Made by a program: the position numbers and the translations under genes. The notes below the pieces were generated by a model. That model made no database searches, was not told the origin of the DNA, and saw nothing but the letters and a program-made list of their open reading frames with translations. From Bacteroidota bacterium (GTDB taxonomy: Bacteria > Bacteroidota > Bacteroidia > CAILMK01 > JAAYUY01), in assembly GCA_016776505.1 (NCBI GenBank), contig JADHTG010000023.1, forward strand, positions 1 to 40,325: a stretch of DNA of 40,325 nt, given 5' to 3'. Of the stretch, positions 1 to 8,803 are shown one piece after another. Numbering within the stretch: position 1 is the stretch's first letter; the number at the start of each line of letters is the position of its first letter.

Positions 1-530
1 ATTTTTTTTAGTATCCCGAACTCAGCTTACAAAAGGCGAATGGGAAGCAATCTGTTCGACTACCTCCCATTCTACTTTGAATCTACCGTAGTATTTTCAA
101 AGTCTCAAGTAGAGCTTGAAACTAACTTTTTAACACAGGGCAGAACCCTGATACGCAAGTCTGATCTGGCAACTAAATGCCTTTACAACATATTGTTCTC
201 CATTTCACCCTTCTGACGCAGACTCTCAAATTAAAGCATTGCTGCTTCAATCATTAAGTTAAGATCCTTGTTCATCTACCTACTACAGTTTCAGCTTCCA
301 GATCCCTGAATCTCCAGGTTGACCTGCTTTACGCTTCGCAAGCGAACCGTAAACTTATAAGCCCAAATTTCAACAGCATCCGTTTTTACAAACTTCACCC
401 GTATCATTTGTAACTTCCGATTCACCTGACTTCAACCTTGCGGTGTTCAGCACAGGTTCGGTTGATTCCCTCCCTGTTCTTACGAACATTGAACTTGTCA
501 ACCCTGGCTTCAATCGCTGACCCTACACAT
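1..530 (-). ncRNA. Structured non-coding region, possible 5' part of a group II intron (cut by window edge)
   Basis: There is no ORF of 60 codons here, yet the DNA is rich in exact inverted repeats, unlike the AT-rich spacers elsewhere. Pairs I can see: 38-45 with 65-72 (8 bp), 74-81 with 96-103 (8 bp), 105-109 with 115-119 (extended by 101-103/121-123), 136-140 with 146-150, 168-171 with 178-181, 300-303 with 310-313, 315-318 with 323-326, and a nested stem 328-333/348-353 plus 335-338/343-346 with a single symmetric mismatch. Read on the minus strand, 475-488 is TGTTC-GTAA-GAACA and 435-444 is ACC-GCAA-GGT, both GNRA tetraloops, which favours minus-strand RNA. A chain of stems with GNRA loops and about 530 nt without an ORF resembles domains I-III of a group II intron ahead of its reverse-transcriptase ORF. 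A possible 5' end is GTGTAGGG (minus, 528-521), a poor match to GUGYG. The intron identity is inference; another large RNA or a decayed gene is possible. Confidence 0.35.
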
Positions 531-808
531 CGTCTTTTGCAAGCCGCTGTCATGAGCCCTGATTAAGTATCCAAATTATTGCTAATTTTTCAAAGCTTAA
601 TCCCTGATCGGTCATCCAGTTTTTATTCTCAAACTTGATAACTCAAAAGTACATTTTGCTCTAATTCCCTCCAAATTTTTAAGTATGAATTTAGCGACAA
701 CATTTGAACATAAATACAGTTCAGTTGTTAACATGTTAATAAACTGTCTAGATGCAAGTAAATCAGTAAGGTAAAATGGGTAATTATCCACAAAAGGCTT
801 CCAAGGAA

Positions 809-1897
809 CTAGGTTTTCAGAAAAGGATAATCAGTAAACCCTCTTTCATCACCGCCGTAAAAGGTATCCACATCCCAATCATTCAAAGGAGCATTCAGTT
901 CAAATCGCCTGACTAAATCTGGATTAGAAATAAAAGCTTTTCCAAAGGCGACCAGATCAGCCATACCATTATCAATTAATTCAGTAGCTGTATCCTTATT
1001 TAATCCTCCACTGGCGATCAGAGTTCCTTTATAAAATGGCCGATAATATACAGCGACATGATTGGCATAATTTGCTAAATGTGACACATCAAACCAGGGT
1101 TCCAATAAGTGCAGGTAAGCAAGATTGTAGTTATTAAGCTGATTGATAATATAGGAGAAATGCTTTATTGAATTGGAATCTGACATATCCATTTTTGTTC
1201 CACTGGGTGACAACCGCAATCCGACTCTTCCACTTTCCCAAATATCACAGATGGTCCCTATCACTTCAAAAAGAAACCTGGATCGGTTTTCAATGTGGCC
1301 CCCGTATTCATCGCTCCTGTGATTGCTCCCGTCCTGTAAAAATTGATCGATCAGATACCCATTGGCTCCATGAATTTCAACACCATCAAAACCGGCCTTC
1401 AATGCATTTTCAGATGCGATTTGATAATCTTTCAGGATACTTTTAATTTCATCTTTGCTTAATTCTTTTGGAACTACGGTCTCTTTCTTCTCAGCTCCCA
1501 CATTGATCCATCCACTAACTTTTAACGGTGATGGTGCCACCGGCAGGCTCCCACCTGGTAATAAATCAGGATGTGAGTATCTTCCCACATGCCATAATTG
1601 CAAAAAGATTTTCCCTCCTTTGGCATGAACAGCGTGACAAATTTTTCGCCAGGCATTGATTTGAGTTTCACTATAAATTCCCGGAGTATTGGGATATCCC
1701 TTTCCAAAGGGAGAAATCTGGCTGGCTTCAGTAATGATCAATCCAGCTCCGGATCGTTGCTGATAATAGTTGACATGCATAGGCAGGGGCTCATCCTGGG
1801 TTCCAGCCCGTCTCCTGGTAAGAGGAGCCATAACCACCCGGTTTTTGATTTCAAGCGATCCCAGATTATAAGGCAGAAGTAGTGATAAAGTACTCAT
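809..1897 (-). CDS. Old Yellow Enzyme family NADH:flavin oxidoreductase (ene-reductase)
   Basis: This is a 362-residue cytoplasmic FMN-dependent oxidoreductase, normal length for the family. The TIM barrel starts with the PLTR segment (residues 25-28). The signature around residues 175-200 has the substrate-binding pair H176 and N179 (HGANGYL), followed by the DEYGG turn and N-R-S-R-F. Such enzymes (NemA/OPR type) reduce activated C=C bonds or nitro compounds with NAD(P)H; the physiological substrate cannot be read from sequence. The start is an ATG with the usual family N-terminus shortly after it. It is divergent from hmgA across a 123-bp spacer, with its own TAnnTTTG-like box at 1940-1947 on the minus strand. 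A role beside aromatic degradation is possible but unproven. Confidence 0.93.
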   Translation of the reverse strand: MSTLSLLLPYNLGSLEIKNRVVMAPLTRRRAGTQDEPLPMHVNYYQQRSGAGLIITEASQISPFGKGYPNTPGIYSETQINAWRKICHAVHAKGGKIFLQLWHVGRYSHPDLLPGGSLPVAPSPLKVSGWINVGAEKKETVVPKELSKDEIKSILKDYQIASENALKAGFDGVEIHGANGYLIDQFLQDGSNHRSDEYGGHIENRSRFLFEVIGTICDIWESGRVGLRLSPSGTKMDMSDSNSIKHFSYIINQLNNYNLAYLHLLEPWFDVSHLANYANHVAVYYRPFYKGTLIASGGLNKDTATELIDNGMADLVAFGKAFISNPDLVRRFELNAPLNDWDVDTFYGGDERGFTDYPFLKT

Positions 1898-1939
1898 ATC
1901 GAAGACATAAAAAGCTTTTAATTATCCCAGTAATGACTG

Positions 1940-1947
1940 CAAAATTA
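1940..1947 (-). promoter_or_regulatory. Putative -7 box for the Old Yellow Enzyme gene
   Basis: On the minus strand these bases read TAATTTTG, fitting the Bacteroidota -7 consensus TAnnTTTG, and lie 43 bp upstream of the ATG. No clear -33 TTTG was found, so this is a motif match only. Confidence 0.4.
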
Positions 1948-1962
1948 AACTTAAAAATTTTC

Positions 1963-1970
1963 TAAATTTG
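1963..1970 (+). promoter_or_regulatory. Putative -7 box of the tyrosine degradation operon
   Basis: TAAATTTG matches the Bacteroidota -7 consensus TAnnTTTG and ends 50 bp before the hmgA ATG. It is the only such box I noticed ahead of the four tightly packed genes, consistent with one transcript. The -33 element is not obvious. Confidence 0.5.
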
Positions 1971-2020
1971 TAGTTTCTAATAAATTATGATTTAACTCAG
2001 TCTAAATTAAAACTTATAAT

Positions 2021-3181
2021 ATGCCACATTACCATACCCTCGGTAAGATCCCACCAAAACGACATACTCAATTCAGAAAAGAAGACGGAAGTTTGTATTC
2101 AGAGCAATTGGTTTCTACCGAAGGTTTTTCGGATACCTACTCATTAACATATCATATTAATCCACCTACACAGGTGGTTTCAATAGATGAGGCTATTGAT
2201 GTGGCGCCTCACATCGCCCTGGAGAAAAACATGCAACACAGAAGTTTCCAGGGATTTAAACAGAAAGCTGTTGAAGACTACCTGGAAAGCAGGATTCCTG
2301 TTCTGGTCAATAACGATCTCTATATCCTTTTAGCAGCACCGGAAAAATCCATGACAACTTATTTTTTCAAGAATTCATCCGCACATGAAATGATATTTGT
2401 TCACCAGGGACAGGGTGTTTTGAAAAGCATGTACGGACATCTAAAGTTCAAAGAGGGAGATCATCTCATCATTCCCAGGGGAATTATTTACCAGCTGGAA
2501 TTTGCCCAAAAGAATAATCGCTTATTTATTATTGAATCCTTCTCTCCTTTTAGATTCCCCAAAAGATATACTACTAATTCGGGCCAATTACTCGAGCATG
2601 CACCTTATTGCGAAAGGGATATAAGGAAACCAGATCATTTGGAAACCCATGATGAAAAGGGAGATTTCCTGGTTAAAATTAAAAAAGATGATATGATCTA
2701 TCCATATCATTTTGAATCTCATCCATTCGATGTAGTGGGATGGGATGGTTACCATTTTCCGTTTGCCCTTTCGATACATGATTTTGAACCCATCACCGGA
2801 CGGCTTCATCAACCTCCTCCTGTTCATCAGACATTTGTAGCCAATGGATATGTAACTTGTGCGTTTGTGCCCAGGATGTATGATTATCATCCCGAATCGA
2901 TTCCTGCCCCTTACAACCATTCGAATGTGGATTCAGATGAAGTGCTTTATTATGTTGCAGGTAATTTTATGAGCAGAAAACATATAGAACAAGGACAAAT
3001 AACTCTTCATCCCATTGGAATTCCTCATGGTCCTCATCCGGGAGCTGTGGAAAAGAGCATTGGTGAAAAAGAAACAAATGAACTGGCGGTCATGGTGGAT
3101 ACCTTCAGAGCATTGAAAATTACAAAAGAAGCCCTGGAGATAGAGGACAAAGAATATTATAAAAGTTGGTTAGATAATTAA
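2021..3181 (+). CDS. hmgA: Homogentisate 1,2-dioxygenase
   Basis: This 386-residue enzyme opens the ring of homogentisate to maleylacetoacetate using non-haem Fe(II) and O2, the central step of tyrosine and phenylalanine breakdown. The N-terminus (MPHYHTLGKIPPKRHTQFR) is typical of the family. The C-terminal cupin half has a His/acid-rich stretch around H300-E307 and the conserved loop HPIGIPHGPHPG with H336 and H339, where the iron ligands and active-site histidines lie; I have not assigned each ligand by alignment. It is shorter than the roughly 430-445 residue proteobacterial/animal enzymes, as I expect for this branch. It is first in a four-gene operon and 3 bp upstream of hpd, whose product makes its substrate. 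Confidence 0.95.
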   Translation: MPHYHTLGKIPPKRHTQFRKEDGSLYSEQLVSTEGFSDTYSLTYHINPPTQVVSIDEAIDVAPHIALEKNMQHRSFQGFKQKAVEDYLESRIPVLVNNDLYILLAAPEKSMTTYFFKNSSAHEMIFVHQGQGVLKSMYGHLKFKEGDHLIIPRGIIYQLEFAQKNNRLFIIESFSPFRFPKRYTTNSGQLLEHAPYCERDIRKPDHLETHDEKGDFLVKIKKDDMIYPYHFESHPFDVVGWDGYHFPFALSIHDFEPITGRLHQPPPVHQTFVANGYVTCAFVPRMYDYHPESIPAPYNHSNVDSDEVLYYVAGNFMSRKHIEQGQITLHPIGIPHGPHPGAVEKSIGEKETNELAVMVDTFRALKITKEALEIEDKEYYKSWLDN

Positions 3182-3184
3182 ATT

Positions 3185-4294
3185 ATGATAATGAGTGAAG
3201 AAAAGAAAGATTTTTTGCCGATAGACGGTACGGATTATGTGGAATTTTATGTTGGAAATGCAAAACAGGCTGCCTATTATTATCAAACAGCTTTTGGTTT
3301 TCAGCCTTATGCTTACAGGGGGTTAGAAACCGGGGATCAAGAAAAAACATCTTATGTACTGGCCCAGGACAAAATAAAACTCATTTTCACCACTTCACTA
3401 ATCCCTGACTCCCCTATCAGCGATCATGTAAAGCTTCATGGGGATGGAGTTAAAGAAATCGCTTTGTGGGTGCAGGATGCACGACAATCATACCGGGAAA
3501 CGATCAAGCGGGGTGCCAAATCCTATTTTGAGCCCAGGGTTGAAAAAGATGAACACGGAGAGGTCGTTTTTGCAGGAATTCATACCTATGGAGAAACAGT
3601 ACACATTTTCGTGGAAAGGAAGAATTACAAAGGACCATTCCTTCCAGGTTTTGAGAAATGGGAATCAGATTATAGCACCCCTGAGGTAGGATTAAAATAT
3701 ATTGACCACATGGTAGGCAATGTAGGTTGGGGCGAAATGAATACCTGGGTTGATTTCTATTCACAGGTAATGGGCTTCGAGCAAATTATATCATTTGATG
3801 ATAAGGATATTTCTACTGAATACACTGCTCTTATGAGCAAAGTCATGTCCAATGGAAACGGTCGCATTAAATTTCCCATTAATGAACCTGCCAAGGGAAA
3901 AAGAAAATCCCAGATAGAAGAATATATTGATTTCTACCAGGGGGCAGGTGTGCAGCATATTGCCATGGCCACTGACAACATCATGAACACCATCAAAGAA
4001 TTGAGAAGAAGAGGTGTCGAGTTTTTGCACGTTCCTGATTCCTATTATGATACTGTTCTTGACCGGGTAGGAAGTATAGAAGAAGATATAAGCGTATTAA
4101 GAGATTTAAGAATACTTATTGACAGGGATGAGGAGGGTTATTTACTACAGCTGTTTACAAAACCAGTAGAAGATCGACCCACAGTTTTTTATGAGATCAT
4201 TCAGAGGAAAGGAGCAAAATCATTCGGTAAAGGCAATTTTAAAGCATTATTTGAAGCGATAGAACTTGAACAATCCAGAAGAGGAACATTATAA
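3185..4294 (+). CDS. hpd: 4-hydroxyphenylpyruvate dioxygenase
   Basis: This 369-residue cytoplasmic Fe(II) dioxygenase converts 4-hydroxyphenylpyruvate to homogentisate. It has two vicinal-oxygen-chelate domains: the N-terminal one about residues 15-150, and the catalytic one about 170-350. The iron-binding facial triad is visible as H175 (IDHMVGN), H258 (GVQHIA) and E337 (VFYEIIQR). The C-terminal helix motif GNFKALFEAIELEQ, which closes the active site, is complete. Two in-frame ATGs (3185 and 3191) are possible; the first leaves 3 bp after hmgA. The gene lies between hmgA and fahA, so substrate and product steps are co-transcribed. Confidence 0.97.
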   Translation: MIMSEEKKDFLPIDGTDYVEFYVGNAKQAAYYYQTAFGFQPYAYRGLETGDQEKTSYVLAQDKIKLIFTTSLIPDSPISDHVKLHGDGVKEIALWVQDARQSYRETIKRGAKSYFEPRVEKDEHGEVVFAGIHTYGETVHIFVERKNYKGPFLPGFEKWESDYSTPEVGLKYIDHMVGNVGWGEMNTWVDFYSQVMGFEQIISFDDKDISTEYTALMSKVMSNGNGRIKFPINEPAKGKRKSQIEEYIDFYQGAGVQHIAMATDNIMNTIKELRRRGVEFLHVPDSYYDTVLDRVGSIEEDISVLRDLRILIDRDEEGYLLQLFTKPVEDRPTVFYEIIQRKGAKSFGKGNFKALFEAIELEQSRRGTL

Positions 4295-4302
4295 AGAGAA
4301 AT

Positions 4303-5583
4303 ATGATTAAAGCGAACAATCCAGAGCTTAAGAGTTGGCTAAAGGTTAAAAATGACAGCGATTTTCCAATTCAGAATATTCCATTTGGAATAATTAAGCC
4401 ATCCGGGCTTTCTTCCCGCGTGGCCACCCGTATAGGTGATTATGCCATAGATCTTTCTGCTATGTCAGAATTTGGTTATTTCGATGAGATGGGTATGGGA
4501 TATAAAGACATGCTGGCATTTCGCAGTTGTAAATTGAATGATTTTATAGCACTGGGGAAACCAGTAATGAGGAAAATAAGAGACAGGATTTCTGAAGTTT
4601 TTGACTACAACAGTAATCTTCTCAGGCATGATGACGCCCAAATGTCACAGGTGATTTATCCTATCCAGCAGGTGGAAATGAAAATGCCTGTTGACATAGG
4701 CGATTATACGGATTTCTATTCGAGCAAGGAACATGCAAGAAATGTAGGCATTATGTTCAGAGATCCGGATAAGGCCTTGTTGCCAAACTGGACTCATATG
4801 CCGGTAGGTTACCACGGTCGCAGCAGTTCAATTGTTGTATCCGGAACGGATATCCCCAGACCCCAGGGACAAACAAAGCCTGATGATGGAGGCCCAATAT
4901 TTGGACCATCTAAACAAGTTGATTTCGAGCTGGAAATGGCCTTTGTCTTGGGCAAAGAAACAGAGTTGGGTGATTCCATCCCTACCGAAAATGCAGAAGA
5001 TTATATATTTGGAATGGTATTGTTTAATGATCTTTCAGCAAGAGATATTCAAAAATGGGAATATGTTCCATTGGGACCCTTTTTAGGCAAAAACTTTGGA
5101 TCTGTTATTTCACCATGGATCATTACACTGGATGCGTTGGAGCCTTTCCGGACAAAAGGACCTGTCCAGGATATACCGGTTCTACCCTATCTTTCTTTTC
5201 ATGGAAATAAGAATTTTGATATCAAGCTGGATGTATTTATTCAGCCAATGGGAAAGAAAGCACACCGCTTGTGCCAGTCCAATACAAAATACCTTTATTG
5301 GAATATGTGTCAGCAAATTGCTCATCATACAGTGAACGGCTGCAATTTTAAAGTGGGTGATATGTGTGCATCCGGAACTATCAGTGGTCCAAGCAAAGAT
5401 ACTTTCGGTTCCATGCTTGAATTAAGCTGGAAAGGCACAAAACCTCTTCCCCTTCCGGATGGTTCCGAACGGAAATTCATAGAGGATAACGACACCATCA
5501 TAATGCATGCATATGCTGAAAATGACCAAATTCGCATAGGTTTTGGAGAGTGCAAAACCAAAATATTAGCAGTTAAAAAGTAA
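4303..5583 (+). CDS. fahA: Fumarylacetoacetase
   Basis: This 426-residue hydrolase splits fumarylacetoacetate into fumarate and acetoacetate, the final step of tyrosine breakdown. Catalytic and metal residues known from mammalian FAH appear at matching spacing: D137 (DYTDF, metal), H144 (general base, SSKEHA), E209 and E211 (FELEMAF) and D243 (LFNDLSARD, metal). The motif PVGYHGRSSS follows at about 167-176. Length matches the long two-domain FAH type. It starts 8 bp after hpd and ends 2 bp before the flavin reductase. No maleylacetoacetate isomerase gene is in the operon; that step must be encoded elsewhere or be non-enzymatic. Confidence 0.97.
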   Translation: MIKANNPELKSWLKVKNDSDFPIQNIPFGIIKPSGLSSRVATRIGDYAIDLSAMSEFGYFDEMGMGYKDMLAFRSCKLNDFIALGKPVMRKIRDRISEVFDYNSNLLRHDDAQMSQVIYPIQQVEMKMPVDIGDYTDFYSSKEHARNVGIMFRDPDKALLPNWTHMPVGYHGRSSSIVVSGTDIPRPQGQTKPDDGGPIFGPSKQVDFELEMAFVLGKETELGDSIPTENAEDYIFGMVLFNDLSARDIQKWEYVPLGPFLGKNFGSVISPWIITLDALEPFRTKGPVQDIPVLPYLSFHGNKNFDIKLDVFIQPMGKKAHRLCQSNTKYLYWNMCQQIAHHTVNGCNFKVGDMCASGTISGPSKDTFGSMLELSWKGTKPLPLPDGSERKFIEDNDTIIMHAYAENDQIRIGFGECKTKILAVKK

Positions 5584-5585
5584 GT

Positions 5586-6470
5586 ATGAAAATAGATCCA
5601 AAAAAAACAGACCTCATCAAAGTCCAGGGGTTGATGGCAGGTTCAATAGCTCCAAGACCCATAGCTCTTGCAAGTACCATTAATAAACAAGGTTTGCCAA
5701 ATTTATCTCCTTTCAGCTTTTTTAATTCATTTGGTGTCAATCCGCCCATATTGATTTTTTCTCCCTCCAGGCGTGGAAGGGATAATAGCACGAAGCACAC
5801 ATTCGAAAACATTAAAGCACATAAAGAAGTAGTTATCAATGTAGTGACTTTTGATATGGCACACCAGGTCAACCTGTCAAGCTCAGAATATCCGGATGGT
5901 ATCAATGAATTTGAAAAATCCGGATTAAGTGCCCTGCCATCGGATCTTGTCAAGCCTTTTCGGGTAAAGGAATCTCCTGTAAACTTTGAATGCAAGGTGA
6001 TCAATATTATTGAAACAGGAACACAAGGCGGGGCTGGGAACCTGGTCATTTGTGAGATAGTGATGATACATGTAGACGAGGCTATACTTGATGAAAATGG
6101 CTTCATCGATGCAGACAAGATCGATTTAGTGGGAAGATTAGGAAAAAACAATTATGTACGCGCATCAGGAAGTGCTTTGTTTAATATTGACAAACCTGGT
6201 TTGAAACTGGGAATTGGCATCAATTCTCTTCCGGATCACATTATTAAGAGTGAGGTTTTAAGTGGCAATGAAATTGGTCAAATAGGTATGCTTACTAGCT
6301 TTCCTTCTAATGAAGAAATTCTCCAGACAAAAGAAATGGATGAAGTAAAAGAAATCCTGGTAATTAAAAATCAGGATGAAAAAAGGTTAAAAATTCACCG
6401 CATAGCCAGTTTCTTAATAAAACGCGGAAAAATTAATGATGCCTTGAAAGTTCTCATGACACTGCCTTAG
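5586..6470 (+). CDS. Flavin reductase family protein (FMN-binding split barrel)
   Basis: This is a 294-residue protein with a flavin-reductase-like FMN-binding split barrel in about residues 10-200; the signature stretch GSIAPRPIALASTINKQG (about 18-35) and the following NLSPFSFFNSFG are typical. Members use NAD(P)H to reduce flavin or act as small flavoproteins; the substrate is unknown. About 90 extra C-terminal residues (from about 205) are helical and charged and I do not recognise them. The ATG lies 2 bp after fahA, so it is almost certainly co-transcribed with tyrosine degradation, perhaps supplying reduced flavin or handling a ring-derived side product (inference). Its 3' end overlaps the convergent cyclase gene by 17 bp. 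Confidence 0.88.
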   Translation: MKIDPKKTDLIKVQGLMAGSIAPRPIALASTINKQGLPNLSPFSFFNSFGVNPPILIFSPSRRGRDNSTKHTFENIKAHKEVVINVVTFDMAHQVNLSSSEYPDGINEFEKSGLSALPSDLVKPFRVKESPVNFECKVINIIETGTQGGAGNLVICEIVMIHVDEAILDENGFIDADKIDLVGRLGKNNYVRASGSALFNIDKPGLKLGIGINSLPDHIIKSEVLSGNEIGQIGMLTSFPSNEEILQTKEMDEVKEILVIKNQDEKRLKIHRIASFLIKRGKINDALKVLMTLP

Positions 6471-8646
6471 TTTTTGGTCCCTCTACAAAAAACATTTGCA
6501 TTTTACCCTTGCCCTTTACCTCCCGGTCCTCACGTTTAGTAATCATGTATTGATCTTTCACCAGATGGTAGGTGGAAACTGAAATATTAATCTTCATCGG
6601 TTCGCTATTGCTTTCCATACGGGAAGCTGTATTAATGGTATCTCCAAATACATCATAAATGTACTTCCTGACACCCACTATCCCTCCTACCACTTTACCT
6701 GAATTCAAACCAATTCTGATTCTCCAGCTTACTTTTGAAGTTTCATTTCTTTTTCGCAGGTACTCGCAAACCTCCAATGCAGCATTCACCATATTGTGTG
6801 CATGATTTTCATTCGGTTCCGGCATGCCGCATACTGACATATAAGCATCCCCAATGGTTTTTATTCGCTCACAGCTGTATTTTGTCATGATATCATCAAA
6901 AGCTGTAAAAATCTCATTCAGTTCATTAATTAATGCTTTGGGTTCCATTTCTGATGACATATTGGTAAACCCAACCACATCAGAAAAATATACAGTGACG
7001 TCTGAAAAGCTTTCAGGTTCACTTTTTCCATTTTCCTTTAAATCGTTCACCACTTTTATGGGGAGGGTGTTTAAAAGCAATTCTTCAGATTTTGCTTTTT
7101 CGGCAGCAATGATTTTATTGTCTTTTTTCTTTTGTTGCAGGCTTTTAAGAATTACCACCACAAGCCCCATGATGAGCACCAATCCCATAATGAAGAAAGC
7201 AATGACTAATCGTTGTCTTTTATTTTCAGCCTCTTTCTTGGCAATTTCTGTTTTCTGAAGTTTAATTTGCGCTTCCTTTTTTTCAGTTTCATACTGCGTT
7301 TGAAGCTCAGAAATTCTGTCAAAAATATCCTTGTTTAAAATGGAGTCGGTGAATGTGGAATAATTATTATAGTATTCCAAAGCTTTTACATAATTACCCT
7401 GTTGTTTATAGATATTGGAAAGATCGATGTAGTTGTCCCTGGAAACAGCAAGCAATCCGAGGCTCAGACTCAACTCCAGACTCTTATCATAATAGTCAAT
7501 GGCCAGATTATATTTCTTCAAATCCCGGTAATTCTTGGCTATGGCTGCCAGGTTGTTGGCAATTTCTTTCTTATTTTCTAAACTCTCATTGATCTCCAAT
7601 GCCTGTGTATAGAAAATTAATGCTGAATCGTGTTTTTTCCAATCTGTATAAACCAGCCCAATGGTTTGCAGCGATATGGCAATTCCCGGATTATCTCCTA
7701 TTTCCGTCCGCACCTTTAAAGCCTGTTGGTAATAATCAATGGCTTTTTGAAAACTATCCTGTAAAGAATACGCATTGCCAATATTATTGAGTGCATTCGA
7801 CATCCCGAAAGGATTTCCTATTAATTCATGAATTTCAAGTGCTTTCTCATAATATTCAATGGCTTTTTTATAATTTTTCAAATTTTCATAAATCAAGCCG
7901 TTCACATTGAGTGTTACTGCAATACCATTTTTAAAATCTATTTGTTCAAATAACTTAAGTGCCTTCTGGCTGTATTCAATAGCTAAATCGGTTTTACCCT
8001 GCTGAAGATAGATATTTCCAATATTCGTGTTAGCAGCTGCTGTGCCCCTTATATCGCCTTCTTCCTCATAAATAATAAGGGCTTCTTTGAATACCTTAAT
8101 TGCCTTGTCGAACCATCCCCTGTTTGAATAAATATTGCCCATATTATTCAATGATTTTGCAATGCCTGATTTGTCGGCAATCAGGCGTCTTAATTCAAGT
8201 GCCTTGCTATGAAATTCAATCGATTTGTCGTATTCGTTTGTTTGTTCAGAAAGAATACCGAGCAGGTTTAAGGCATTGGCTTCTTCTTTTTTATTTTCTC
8301 CTTCAAGGGATGCCTGAATAGCACGATTGGCAAATTCTCTGGCTTCATCCAGCTGGTTTAATTGTGAATTGACAATAGCAAGCATATTTAATGAGCGGGC
8401 TTCCTGGGTTTTGTTTTTACTTTCATTTGCCAGTTTTAGTGCATTGTGAGCATTTTCAATGCACTTGTCGTTTTGGTTATAATAAAAATATTCCCATGAT
8501 AACTCTATCATGCAGTCGATTTTAGAAGCTCCTTTTGCCTTATTAAGTGCGAGGTTCAGGCTGTCAATTTTATTTTGAGCACCTAAGTGAAATGTAAGTA
8601 ATAATGCAAAACCCAACAGTAAGCAATTCTTGAAATAATATTTCAT
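6454..8646 (-). CDS. TPR receptor-type class III adenylate cyclase
   Basis: This 730-residue protein has a signal peptide (about 1-23), eight to nine tetratricopeptide repeats (about 40-430), a coiled coil (about 440-478), one membrane segment (about 480-501) and a class III nucleotide cyclase domain (about 545-725). Metal-binding aspartates are D556 (YFSDVVGF) and D600 (IKTIGD). The base-selecting residues are K596 and D665, the adenylate-type pair; guanylate cyclases have Glu and Cys there. N672 and R676 of the transition-state motif (INTASRM) are present. The topology puts the TPR domain in the periplasm and the cyclase inside, so it probably turns an envelope protein signal into cAMP. Its last codons overlap the convergent flavin reductase gene. 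Confidence 0.9.
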   Translation of the reverse strand: MKYYFKNCLLLGFALLLTFHLGAQNKIDSLNLALNKAKGASKIDCMIELSWEYFYYNQNDKCIENAHNALKLANESKNKTQEARSLNMLAIVNSQLNQLDEAREFANRAIQASLEGENKKEEANALNLLGILSEQTNEYDKSIEFHSKALELRRLIADKSGIAKSLNNMGNIYSNRGWFDKAIKVFKEALIIYEEEGDIRGTAAANTNIGNIYLQQGKTDLAIEYSQKALKLFEQIDFKNGIAVTLNVNGLIYENLKNYKKAIEYYEKALEIHELIGNPFGMSNALNNIGNAYSLQDSFQKAIDYYQQALKVRTEIGDNPGIAISLQTIGLVYTDWKKHDSALIFYTQALEINESLENKKEIANNLAAIAKNYRDLKKYNLAIDYYDKSLELSLSLGLLAVSRDNYIDLSNIYKQQGNYVKALEYYNNYSTFTDSILNKDIFDRISELQTQYETEKKEAQIKLQKTEIAKKEAENKRQRLVIAFFIMGLVLIMGLVVVILKSLQQKKKDNKIIAAEKAKSEELLLNTLPIKVVNDLKENGKSEPESFSDVTVYFSDVVGFTNMSSEMEPKALINELNEIFTAFDDIMTKYSCERIKTIGDAYMSVCGMPEPNENHAHNMVNAALEVCEYLRKRNETSKVSWRIRIGLNSGKVVGGIVGVRKYIYDVFGDTINTASRMESNSEPMKINISVSTYHLVKDQYMITKREDREVKGKGKMQMFFVEGPKTKAVS

Positions 8647-8690
8647 GCAAAATTTTTAATTATGAAAAGATGCTATCCAATTTGCCTGAT

Positions 8691-8698
8691 CAAAAATA
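8691..8698 (-). promoter_or_regulatory. Possible -7 box of the adenylate cyclase gene
   Basis: The minus strand reads TATTTTTG, matching TAnnTTTG, 45 bp upstream of the cyclase ATG. There is no convincing -33 element at the expected spacing. Confidence 0.3.
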
Positions 8699-8750
8699 AA
8701 GATTAAAATTCAATCCTTAATTGAGTTGCCCATTTTCTTGAAATAAATAT

Positions 8751-8780
8751 AAAAAAAAAGCTATTCATTTGAACAGCTTT
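8751..8780 (-). terminator. Intrinsic terminator of the small lipoprotein gene
   Basis: On the minus strand AAAGCT (8780-8775) pairs with AGCTTT (8762-8757). The stem continues inward past one mismatch as TTC/GAA around an AAAT loop, and a run of nine T follows. It lies 24 bp after the lipoprotein stop codon and shields the cyclase gene from read-through. Confidence 0.8.
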
Positions 8781-8803
8781 AAATTATTGCTTCACTTGAT
8801 CTA

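Noticed and set aside
282..300. Possible tmRNA or tRNA in the ORF-free left edge
   Set aside because: I found no tag-peptide reading frame, no CCA end and no acceptor-stem pairing, so neither RNA is supported.
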